Below, piece after piece: positions 1 to 7,532 of a stretch of 64,000 nt of DNA (positions within the stretch are counted from its first letter, which is position 1; the number at the start of each line of letters is the position of its first letter). The notes beneath the pieces are model-generated. The model saw only the letters and a list, made by a program, of their open reading frames with translations, was not told the origin of the DNA and did no database searches. The position numbers and the translations under genes are program-made. The DNA is from Paenibacillus plantarum. Its GTDB lineage: Bacteria > Bacillota > Bacilli > Paenibacillales > NBRC-103111. Location: assembly GCF_013141695.1 (NCBI RefSeq), contig NZ_WHNY01000041.1:94810-158809 (forward strand), read 5' to 3'.

Positions 1-1
1 G

Positions 2-901
2 GCGCAGGCGACACTCGTGGTGACGCCGGATTTCCCTGGGATGAAGCCTGGGCAAGCGGTTCGTGTGATAGGTATGCCCTATGGCGGGGGAGAGCAGGTG
101 GATTTGCTGCATCCAGCCGTTGTGTGGCAGTGCGAAAACAGCTATGAGCGAATGGATCGGCTAACGGTGACGATGTATGATCGCACGATTTATTTGGCCA
201 AGTCCGAAGATGAGTATGTGTTTCCTGGCGGAATGACGGCGAATGAGCGCATACGCAGGTATGCAGAAGATTGGAACATCCCGCTTGGGAATTTGCCGGA
301 CACAGGTATCAAGCTTGCCAAAGCGATGTACCGCTCCGACACCATGTACGCGATGATCATGAAGGATCTCAAGGAAACGGCCAAGAAGGGCGGTCCAATG
401 TATCGTCCAAGGATGACAATCAACGGGCTGGAGCTTGTGGAAATTGGCAGTAACGCAACGGTATGGTCCTTGGAGCCGAGTGAGAATGTGATGAACATTA
501 TGCAGAAAAGGACGCTCGAAGGGGCTGTTACCAAAGTGAAAGTGCTCGGCACGAAATCAGCAGGAGATGATGCTGCGGCACAGGTGTTGGTGGTAGAAGA
601 AGGGGATATTGCTGAGCTAGGCACGTTGCAAAAAATCGTCCAAGACAGCAGTTTTCAATCCGTAACCGAGGCCAAAGAGGCAGCGCATGCGTTGCTCATG
701 GGTGTACAAGAGACGATTAGCGTTACTTCGCTGGATATTAACACCATTCGTGCTGGAGATAAGGTGGATTTGGCAGGAAGCGGGATGGAGCTTATTGCGA
801 TGTCGGTCAGACATGAGTTAGGAGATCCTGGCAAAATGGTGCTGGAGCTAGGCAGCTCCGAGCTCGTCAGAAGGAGGTATTACATGAATGAATCCGTATA
901 A
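2..901 (+). CDS. xkdQ: Phage tail hub protein, XkdQ/YqbQ-like (5' end outside window)
   Basis: Recognised as the XkdQ/YqbQ family of PBSX-type contractile tails, a gp27-like baseplate hub component. The reading frame stays open to the left edge, and the family is usually somewhat longer than the roughly 300 residues visible, so the true start probably lies outside the window; a GTG pair at 17 and 20 is less likely to be the start. The context supports the call: it overlaps the DUF2577 gene downstream by 14 bases and heads the usual order hub, DUF2577, DUF2634, baseplate J, DUF2313. The C-terminal part (IRAGDKVDLAGSGM and what follows) reads like a beta-rich tail-hub domain. No frameshift is visible. 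Confidence 0.8.
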   Translation, partial: AQATLVVTPDFPGMKPGQAVRVIGMPYGGGEQVDLLHPAVVWQCENSYERMDRLTVTMYDRTIYLAKSEDEYVFPGGMTANERIRRYAEDWNIPLGNLPDTGIKLAKAMYRSDTMYAMIMKDLKETAKKGGPMYRPRMTINGLELVEIGSNATVWSLEPSENVMNIMQKRTLEGAVTKVKVLGTKSAGDDAAAQVLVVEEGDIAELGTLQKIVQDSSFQSVTEAKEAAHALLMGVQETISVTSLDINTIRAGDKVDLAGSGMELIAMSVRHELGDPGKMVLELGSSELVRRRYYMNESV

Positions 902-1277
902 CAAGCTGGCTTCCCTATTGGATAATCGGATGTCTGGGCATGCCGCTTCAGCGGTTTCTGGTTTACACGCGGAACTGGGTACGATGACGGCCGGCGGGCT
1001 GAAGCTGGATCGTTTTAAACATGAAATTGCTGATTATTATGTAGCCGATTGGATGGCCAAGCTTCATTTGCCTAGCTTCTCGCTGACGGGCACGGTTTCA
1101 GGGTTGAATAGCGGTGGTGTTCCCGTAGCGGGGCAAGCAACGTTTGCTTTTGCTGAGGCAGGTGTCGAGGATGTGCGAATGGAGTTTCAGCATGGCTTGA
1201 AGCCCGGTGACCGTGTGCTGGCGATTCCGATTGATGACGGCAACGATGCCGTGATTTTGTGTAAGGTGGTGAAATAG
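888..1277 (+). CDS. xkdR: DUF2577 family phage tail protein (XkdR-like)
   Basis: A 129-residue protein whose C-terminus (LKPGDRVLAIPIDDGND, then an ILCKVV-type ending) is the recognisable DUF2577 pattern seen in PBSX XkdR and many Firmicute myophage clusters. The family has a small beta-barrel-like C-terminus and is thought to belong to the baseplate/spike region; its exact role is not known to me. Its start overlaps the end of the hub gene and its stop is followed at once by the next ATG, so it is almost certainly cotranslated with its neighbours. An AAGGAGG sequence lies just upstream, inside the hub gene. Confidence 0.85.
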   Translation: MNPYNKLASLLDNRMSGHAASAVSGLHAELGTMTAGGLKLDRFKHEIADYYVADWMAKLHLPSFSLTGTVSGLNSGGVPVAGQATFAFAEAGVEDVRMEFQHGLKPGDRVLAIPIDDGNDAVILCKVVK

Positions 1278-1763
1278 ATGCCGAGTTTATTTCCGTTGGT
1301 GGGAGCGAGTTCTGGGTCGGGATTAGGAGCAAGAACAGGAACAGGAGCCATTTTGGCTTCGGGCAAAAAGGGGCCGATCTCCTTCGGACGCAGTCCGAAG
1401 TTTGACCATTCCGTGGGCGAGTTCGTAACGACTCCGACGGGTAAAATCGCGGAATGCGAGGGCACCGACGCATGGCTGGAATGGTGCCAAAAAGCGCTGC
1501 GTTCGCGGCGCTACACACATTTGGTATATTCCCGTGCCTATGGCCAGGAGTACGACGATTTAATTGCGCGGCATTTGTCCCGTCAGGCGAACGAAATGGA
1601 GATTTTACGTATGACGACGGAGACCTTGAAGGTCGACCCGCGTACGGCGGATGTGCGTCATTTTACATTTGAGTGGGAAAAAGATCAGTGCTCGTTTCAA
1701 TGCGAAATTGTGAATGTGCGAGGCGAGCAAAAGAACCTAAAAGGAAGTGTGGTGATCAGTTAA
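1278..1763 (+). CDS. xkdS: DUF2634 baseplate protein (XkdS-like, gp25-type)
   Basis: A 161-residue protein of the DUF2634/XkdS family, regarded as the counterpart of T4 gp25, the baseplate wedge lysozyme-like protein that joins the baseplate to the tube and sheath. Visible signs are the conserved middle (VGEFVTTPTGKIAECEGTDAW), a Tyr/Arg-rich stretch (RSRRYTHLVYSRAYG) and a C-terminal VRHFTFEWEKD segment. The N-terminus is rich in Gly, Ser and Thr, as in relatives. It starts on the base after the DUF2577 stop and is followed by baseplate J after one base, so translation is tightly coupled. Confidence 0.85.
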   Translation: MPSLFPLVGASSGSGLGARTGTGAILASGKKGPISFGRSPKFDHSVGEFVTTPTGKIAECEGTDAWLEWCQKALRSRRYTHLVYSRAYGQEYDDLIARHLSRQANEMEILRMTTETLKVDPRTADVRHFTFEWEKDQCSFQCEIVNVRGEQKNLKGSVVIS

Positions 1764-1764
1764 T

Positions 1765-2874
1765 ATGGCAAATTTACCCGATTATTTGGTAGAACAGACC
1801 GAGGAAGAGATCCGGAGCCGGATGTTAAACAGCTTGCCTTCCGATTTGGACAAGTCAGAAGGTTCCTATATCTGGGATGCATTGGCCCCTGCTTCGATAG
1901 AGTTAGCGCTTGCGGCTCTGCAGTCGCAGGAGGTTCTGCGGAGAGGATTTGCGGGTACTACATTTGGACCATATCTAGACTTGCGTTGTGCGGAGCGGGG
2001 AGTTACTCGCAAAGAAGCGATGAAGGCTGTCGGTCAAATGAAGTTCACAGGTGTTGTCGGGACGGTCGTCCCTCAAGGAACGCGTATTGGTACATTGGCG
2101 GATACCGTTCAAGGGACGTCGTCGGTGATGTTTGAGACACTGGATGCGGCAGTTGTAGATAGCTCAGGATTTGTGATGGTGTCGGTATCGGCAGTGGATG
2201 GTGGTTCTAAAGGCAATGTGCCGAGCGGGGCGGTTACTCTTTTGGTAACGCCAATCGTAGGCATAACGAGTGTGACGAATACTGTGCCAATGACAAATGG
2301 AGCGGACGTAGAGAAAGATGACTCACTGCTCAATCGTTATTACGCCAAAGTTCGTTCCCCTGGAACAAGTGGGAATAAGGCCGACTATCTGAACTGGGCG
2401 CTCGATGTGGCGGGGGTGGGTGCTGCGCAGGTGCTGCCGTTGTGGCAGGGTCCTGGTACTGTCAAGGTCGTCATCATCGGCACGGATAAAAGAAGTGTTT
2501 CTGCTTCTGTCGTCACAGCCGTGCAACAGTACATCTACACTACTCCACCATTGGTGGGAAAGGCTCCTATTGGAGCAGTTGTAACTGTCGTGGCGGCTAC
2601 CGAAGTCGCAATCGGCATTCAGGCTGTGCTTACATTAAACGGATCAAGAACGTTGACACAGGTGAAAAATGATTTCACCGTGGCCGTTCGCGCCTATTTA
2701 TCCGAACTGGCGTTCTCGAGTGATCCAGCAGTCCGCTATGTGCGCATTGGCTCATTATTGTTGGACACGCCGGGCGTGCAGGATTACGCGAACTTGCAGA
2801 TCAATGGCGGCAGCTCTAACATCACGATCAACGTGGGGCAAGTTGCCGTTACTGGGGTGGTGTCGCTCGTATGA
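1765..2874 (+). CDS. xkdT: Baseplate J-like protein (XkdT)
   Basis: A 369-residue baseplate J/gp47-family protein (XkdT in PBSX), the main wedge component that drives baseplate reorganisation when a contractile tail fires. Recognisable parts are the N-terminal stretch with SEGSYIWDALAPASIELA, the central PQGTRIGTLADT and VSAVDGGSKGNVPSGA segments, and DSLLNRYYAKVRSPGTSGNK before the C-terminal domain. The length is normal for this short form. Its last codons overlap the ATG of the following gene by four bases (ATGA), indicating translational coupling. Confidence 0.9.
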   Translation: MANLPDYLVEQTEEEIRSRMLNSLPSDLDKSEGSYIWDALAPASIELALAALQSQEVLRRGFAGTTFGPYLDLRCAERGVTRKEAMKAVGQMKFTGVVGTVVPQGTRIGTLADTVQGTSSVMFETLDAAVVDSSGFVMVSVSAVDGGSKGNVPSGAVTLLVTPIVGITSVTNTVPMTNGADVEKDDSLLNRYYAKVRSPGTSGNKADYLNWALDVAGVGAAQVLPLWQGPGTVKVVIIGTDKRSVSASVVTAVQQYIYTTPPLVGKAPIGAVVTVVAATEVAIGIQAVLTLNGSRTLTQVKNDFTVAVRAYLSELAFSSDPAVRYVRIGSLLLDTPGVQDYANLQINGGSSNITINVGQVAVTGVVSLV

Positions 2875-3425
2875 CGCAAGTAACTTCACTAAGTGGCAAC
2901 CGCATGCTGGGTTACTTGCCCGATTACTACGAGACATCGCGTGTTATGGGCTCTATCCTGCAAGCCCAGGGGGCTGAGGTCGATCAACTGCGTGTCTCCT
3001 TGGAGGAGACATTGGGGCAGTTTTTCGTCAGCTCCGCGACGTGGGGGCTGGACGCGTGGGAAGCCGAGCTCGGCATCGCGTCAGTGCAGGGCAAGCCCGA
3101 CGATCAGCGACGGTCGGTGATCAACGCCAAGCTGCGCGGTGTCGGCACCGTCACCGTGGATTTGATTAAGAGCGTGGCCGAGGCCTATGACCGCGGCGCA
3201 GTGGAGGTTACGCAGCAGCCGGCATCGTATCAGTTTACAGTGCGGTTCGTGGATACGTTGGGGACGCCGCCGAACATTAATGATCTGAAGGCTGCAATTG
3301 AAGATATCAAACCTGCCCATTTAAACGTTGTTTATTCCTTCCGTTACCTAATGCTTTCAGATATTGAGACACTGACAATTTCACAAATTGAATCAACAAT
3401 GCTCGACAAAATCGCATGGGGGTGA
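2871..3425 (+). CDS. xkdU: DUF2313 (YmfQ-like) tail protein, XkdU-like
   Basis: A 184-residue member of the YmfQ/DUF2313 group (XkdU in PBSX), small baseplate-periphery proteins encoded right after baseplate J and before the fibre. The N-terminal LPDYYETSRVMGSILQAQG and the AELGI...KPDDQRRSVINAKLRG stretch fit the family. The start overlaps the stop of xkdT as ATGA. The C-terminal third (LMLSDIETLTISQIEST) probably makes the contact to the fibre. Codon use up to here is GC-rich like the rest of the tail cluster; the change to AT-rich sequence begins after this gene. Confidence 0.8.
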   Translation: MTQVTSLSGNRMLGYLPDYYETSRVMGSILQAQGAEVDQLRVSLEETLGQFFVSSATWGLDAWEAELGIASVQGKPDDQRRSVINAKLRGVGTVTVDLIKSVAEAYDRGAVEVTQQPASYQFTVRFVDTLGTPPNINDLKAAIEDIKPAHLNVVYSFRYLMLSDIETLTISQIESTMLDKIAWG

Positions 3426-3429
3426 TTCG

Positions 3430-3690
3430 ATGCCGAATCCAAAGACAAGTAACTTACAGCTAAATAAGATTGATCGCAGTTCGCCTTCAACAACTGCGTT
3501 TAACACTAAGCCGATCATTGATGACAATATGGACATTCTGGATGTGGCGGTAGCTGCGAAAGCTCCATTAAACAATCCTACTTTTACAGGCTTGGTTACA
3601 TTACCAGCAGACCCGACTGCAGCGTTGCATGCAGTGACGAAGCAGTATGTGGATGCGCAGGTGGCTTTAGCTAAGACATACGCGCCATAG
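3430..3690 (+). CDS. Small tail-fibre-type protein
   Basis: An 86-residue protein. The ATG at 3430 is chosen because GGGGGTGATTCG lies just before it; a longer frame from 3388 would overlap the previous gene by 38 bases. The central motif KAPLNNPTFTGLVTLPADP followed by VTKQYVDAQVALA is the unit found repeatedly in phage tail fibre proteins, where it forms an intertwined beta shaft. Here there is only one unit, so this may be a short fibre connector or an adaptor between the baseplate and the large protein encoded next. It does not look broken: the stop is followed by a new ribosome binding site for the next gene. Confidence 0.65.
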   Translation: MPNPKTSNLQLNKIDRSSPSTTAFNTKPIIDDNMDILDVAVAAKAPLNNPTFTGLVTLPADPTAALHAVTKQYVDAQVALAKTYAP

Positions 3691-3710
3691 AAACGAGGTG
3701 ATTAGATAAA

Positions 3711-6419
3711 ATGGGTGTTTATAATAAGGCTTCTATAGCGGTTAATAACGCGAACACTTATCATACGGCAGTTGTCATGACTGATAACGGTTATATGTGG
3801 TCAGCACTTTGGAACAACAGTAATCCAAGAATTATGAGGTCAACGGATAACGGGCTCACATGGACGATGTATTACCAACTTGCCGCTGAATATTCATGGT
3901 ATTACAGGATAGCATTAGGAGCCAAAGGAAATAAATTATTTTGGTTCTTCTCAGAAGGTGGGCTTATTAACTTCCTTAGTTTTGATACAACGGTAGTGCC
4001 GCAGGGATTATACGGGTATAACGTTTACAAGTTTAATAGTCAAGCGGGAATGCGATATTTTCAGATAGGTGATGATAACCCAGCGCCCCTTTCTATTTAT
4101 ATAACGAGTACAGACCAAATTGCAGTAAGTTACCAACGGAAAAACGGAACCGATCAATACATGATTAAGTTTTTTGATGGCGCACTAACTAAAGAACATG
4201 CTGGTACAGGTAGCGGAACTAATTACCCTGTAGTGGGTTGGGCTGAATACGGTGGATATTTAATAGCACATGGGGCTTCAAATGGATTATATAAATATTT
4301 ATATTCTTCGACAGCAGTTACAACCACAAGTTTTACGTCATGGGCAGGAAGTGTAAATCTTAATATAAATGCCGTAGCATTAGCGCATCCGAACGGATAT
4401 TTGTACATAGTTGGTTGTGCGGGATTAAATCAACCGTTATACATTGCAAGGACGACAAACTTGACGAATATAGAGCAGTACGACACCGCTACAGGTACTT
4501 GGAGGTTTTCAAGTACAGTATTGACAGCAGTATCGGCTATAACTGGTGCTCAAATTCAATCCAGATTGATGCCAAGCGGTAAATTGGGCGTATATTCTTA
4601 TAATTCCAGTTCAAAAATATTAATTTTGTCTGAGTTTGATTTAACAAATCCAAACGCATCTCCTGTTATTACGAATGTGCTAACAGGTGTAACGGCAACC
4701 ACTACTTATCCTGTCTTAGCTAACGGTACAACTGCAACACAACCTTCAGCTTCAGCGGGTACGATTTCAAAATTTGCGGGCATAACTTATGCTGAAGATG
4801 GTTCGCCATATAACATTTATGCTATTACGTCTATGCTTAATACCGCACCTAATGCACCAACAATAACAAGCGGATCAATATACAATACTTCAACCCCAAC
4901 GTTTACATGGACGTTTAGCGACCCAGACTCAGGAGATACACAAACGGCATACTGGATTGATATTTACAACGCGGCAGGGGACACAATTGTAAGACAATCA
5001 GCGGGGTTCATATCAACAACGGTAGGTTCTGGAACACATTCAGGTACGGCGCTTCCAGATGGTACGTATCAAGTGGCGATATATGTACGAGATAGTTCTA
5101 GTGTTCAGTCAGCACCATCTACTAAAGCTTTCACTATCGACACTATAGCACCTACAATGACAAGCGTTTCGGTGCAGCAATACACAACAGGCACGGCAGC
5201 ACGAATATGGGCATATGGTGTAACGGATTCGAGAATAGGCATAGGGACGGTATATACCAATATTAAAAAGCCAGACGGCTCAGTGTACCTCAATAGCGTT
5301 GTAATGACCAAGAACGGTGCTACGAATGACTATTACTATGATTTCGCAGCATTAACTATCGAAGGAAATTGGTTGTTTGATTGTTATTGCGTAGATGGCG
5401 CAGGAAATTTTCAGGTCGGCGGATTAACGGCGAAGGTTCATAAAGACACAATCGCCCCAACAACCCCCACACAAACAAACGGCATACTTTACGCAACGTC
5501 AAACGGCGTATCCTGGTCCGCCTTTAGCGACGGCGCTGCAAGCTCCGGAAGAAACACAACAACGCTTCATTTGCAAAGCTTCAACGGAAGCACTTGGAAT
5601 AACGTAGCGGGGTTCCCTTTATCCGTAGGTGCAGTTTCCAGCTACAACTTCACGGGACTTATACCTGCTACGCAATACCGCTGGGGTGTCGTCTTTACAG
5701 ATAACGCTAGCAATGCGAATGTGTTAAACTACACGACGTTTACTACGAATTCCTATGCTATATCGACAATCCTAAACCTAGCATCCACTGGTTATCTATT
5801 GAATCAGAAGCCTAAGATTAAATTCTCAGTAACCGATGCGAACAACGCGACGTTAACAAATTTTCAAATACAAGTAAGCACGGTTAATACGTTTGCTTCA
5901 ACAGTAGTAGATACAACTTCAGGAGCGAACGCATTAGGCTGGGGAGCAACTTCTCTCTCTACTGGTACTACGAACAGTTACACACCACAGAGTAATTTTG
6001 GAACGGGGACTTTTTATGTAAGAACTCGGGCGTACGATGGGATTGAGTGGGGAACTTGGAGCACGACTGTCAGCTTTACCATTAATGCAACCACATGGCC
6101 AACAACAATAGCAGATACCCACACGGCCATAAGCAAAAGAACAATCGATAGCATTCGAATTGCTGTCAATAATGTTCGACAGGCTCGAGGGTTGGCCACA
6201 ATCAACTGGACAGATGTAACAATTAATGATTGGAATAGTCCAAGTAGGACGGCTATTCGGGCTGTTCATCTTACGGAATTACGGCAAGCCATAGGGGATA
6301 TTTATATCTCCCAAGGACTTAGTGTTCCTACCTGGACAGATACGACGATAGTATCCTCTTCAACACAGCGTAAGGGGAAACATTGGAGTGAACTAAGATC
6401 TAATATAATTGGTATTTAG
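3711..6419 (+). CDS. Large tail/receptor-binding protein with fibronectin-like domains
   Basis: A 902-residue protein at the fibre position of the tail operon. Residues 1-370 are rich in aromatic and Asn/Thr residues and read like a beta-propeller (TDNGYMWSALW, RSTDNGLTW resemble BNR/Asp-box strands). From about 375 there are Ig/fibronectin-like beta domains (PTFTWTFSDPDSGDT; LPDGTYQVAIYVRDSS; TPTQTNGILYATSNGVSWS). The last 105 or so residues carry two copies of a WTD...R...HxxELR unit. There is no signal peptide. The DNA is visibly AT-rich and A/T-ending in codon choice compared with xkdQ to xkdU, a common sign of horizontal exchange of host-range modules. Role as a receptor-binding or surface-adhesion part is inferred from position and architecture; no enzymatic motif was seen. 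Confidence 0.65.
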   Translation: MGVYNKASIAVNNANTYHTAVVMTDNGYMWSALWNNSNPRIMRSTDNGLTWTMYYQLAAEYSWYYRIALGAKGNKLFWFFSEGGLINFLSFDTTVVPQGLYGYNVYKFNSQAGMRYFQIGDDNPAPLSIYITSTDQIAVSYQRKNGTDQYMIKFFDGALTKEHAGTGSGTNYPVVGWAEYGGYLIAHGASNGLYKYLYSSTAVTTTSFTSWAGSVNLNINAVALAHPNGYLYIVGCAGLNQPLYIARTTNLTNIEQYDTATGTWRFSSTVLTAVSAITGAQIQSRLMPSGKLGVYSYNSSSKILILSEFDLTNPNASPVITNVLTGVTATTTYPVLANGTTATQPSASAGTISKFAGITYAEDGSPYNIYAITSMLNTAPNAPTITSGSIYNTSTPTFTWTFSDPDSGDTQTAYWIDIYNAAGDTIVRQSAGFISTTVGSGTHSGTALPDGTYQVAIYVRDSSSVQSAPSTKAFTIDTIAPTMTSVSVQQYTTGTAARIWAYGVTDSRIGIGTVYTNIKKPDGSVYLNSVVMTKNGATNDYYYDFAALTIEGNWLFDCYCVDGAGNFQVGGLTAKVHKDTIAPTTPTQTNGILYATSNGVSWSAFSDGAASSGRNTTTLHLQSFNGSTWNNVAGFPLSVGAVSSYNFTGLIPATQYRWGVVFTDNASNANVLNYTTFTTNSYAISTILNLASTGYLLNQKPKIKFSVTDANNATLTNFQIQVSTVNTFASTVVDTTSGANALGWGATSLSTGTTNSYTPQSNFGTGTFYVRTRAYDGIEWGTWSTTVSFTINATTWPTTIADTHTAISKRTIDSIRIAVNNVRQARGLATINWTDVTINDWNSPSRTAIRAVHLTELRQAIGDIYISQGLSVPTWTDTTIVSSSTQRKGKHWSELRSNIIGI

Positions 6420-6466
6420 GTGGGTCCAGGGACCCAACCAATCCCTCAAGAAAGGAGCAAAAACGC

Positions 6467-6865
6467 ATGAACCAAATCTGTTTTAACCTGATTACAGCTG
6501 TTCTCGGAGCAATAGCGACTTACACCTTCGGTGGGTGGAGTGAACTTATTAGTCTCTTCCTCATGGCGATACTCGTCGATTATGTGACTGGCATTGCGGC
6601 TTCGATCAAAGAGCAGCAGGGCCTCAACAGTCAAGTTGGTTATTGGGGTCTGGCACGCAAAGGACTGATGCTGCTTGTCATTATGCTGGCACATCGCATG
6701 GATATTCTCTTGGATACGGACCTGATGATGACAGGCGCGATCTATTTTTACTTAGCGAATGAGTTTATTTCTATTACTGAAAATTATGGGCGTTTAGGTC
6801 TGCCTCTTCCTGTCTTTTTGAAGCAAATGATTCAAGTATTGCGAAGCAAAGGGGAAGGGCTATGA
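6467..6865 (+). CDS. Phage holin, toxin-secretion/phage lysis holin family
   Basis: A 132-residue membrane protein of the phi-29-like/Cph1 holin family (toxin secretion/phage lysis holins). It has an N-terminal hydrophobic segment (FNLITAVLGAIATYTFGG), then ISLFLMAILVDYVTGIAAS with the family's DYxTG motif, the KGLMLLVIMLAH segment and a C-terminal membrane segment. It would form holes in the cytoplasmic membrane and let the endolysin reach the wall. AAAGGAG lies before the ATG, and its stop overlaps the endolysin start as ATGA, giving a classic lysis cassette. Confidence 0.88.
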   Translation: MNQICFNLITAVLGAIATYTFGGWSELISLFLMAILVDYVTGIAASIKEQQGLNSQVGYWGLARKGLMLLVIMLAHRMDILLDTDLMMTGAIYFYLANEFISITENYGRLGLPLPVFLKQMIQVLRSKGEGL

Positions 6866-7443
6866 GCAATGAAACTTTTATTAAGCAAATTGCGCCTGCC
6901 GCACAAGCAAATATGCTGGCATTTGGTATTTTAGCTAGTGTGACTATCGCACAGGCCATTCTGGAAAGTGGTTGGGGGCGGTATGCCCCGGGCAATAATT
7001 TATTTGGGATCAAAGGAAGCGGGCAACAGCAGACTACGCAGGAATTCATTAATGGCAAGTGGCTGCAAATTGTAGATGGGTTCCGTGTATACGATAGCTG
7101 GAGCGAAAGTATTCGCGATCACTCTATCCTACTCGCAAGTAATTCAAGGTATGCCATGGTACGAAATGAGCAGGACTATCGGAGAGCTAGTCGGGGACTG
7201 CAGCTAGCAGGGTATGCAACAGATCCACTTTATGCTGACAAGTTAATTCGAATTATTGAGGGAAGTGATCTGACACGTTTTGATCAAGTTGAAGAAGAAA
7301 GGGAGTATATGATGAGTTCGGATGATGCTAATAAAATTATTAACTTTTTATCTGCGGCTTGGACGTGCACAGATAATGTCGAAGCTAGAGAAGAGTTCCA
7401 CCGGCTAGCCAATGAGCTCCGTAAAGTGTCAGGCCAGATGTGA
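6862..7443 (+). CDS. Endolysin, GH73 glucosaminidase domain
   Basis: A 193-residue peptidoglycan hydrolase. Residues 5-145 form a mannosyl-glycoprotein endo-beta-N-acetylglucosaminidase (FlgJ/GH73) domain, with the catalytic Glu35 in QAILESGWG, the NNLFGIKG motif, and the YDSWSESIRDHSILL and YATDPLYADKLIRIIE segments typical of the family. The C-terminal 45 or so residues (MMSSDDANKIINFLSAAWT onwards) form a helical tail found on some Paenibacillus phage lysins; its function is unknown to me. There is no signal peptide, consistent with release through the overlapping holin. It is the last gene of the tail/lysis cluster. Confidence 0.88.
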   Translation: MSNETFIKQIAPAAQANMLAFGILASVTIAQAILESGWGRYAPGNNLFGIKGSGQQQTTQEFINGKWLQIVDGFRVYDSWSESIRDHSILLASNSRYAMVRNEQDYRRASRGLQLAGYATDPLYADKLIRIIEGSDLTRFDQVEEEREYMMSSDDANKIINFLSAAWTCTDNVEAREEFHRLANELRKVSGQM

Positions 7444-7469
7444 ACCAAACCACCTTACCGTACAATTTA

Positions 7470-7518
7470 AAAAGAACACCACCACTTCCATTTACGGAAA
7501 GAACGGTGTTCTATTTTC
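7470..7518 (+). terminator. Intrinsic terminator after the tail/lysis cluster
   Basis: AGAACACC pairs with GGTGTTCT, with an inner CTTCC/GGAA pairing, followed by ATTTTCTATTTT. It lies between the convergent endolysin and dehydrogenase-PilZ genes and could serve both strands, since A-rich sequence precedes the left arm. Confidence 0.75.
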
Positions 7519-7532
7519 TATTTTAGTAAGTT

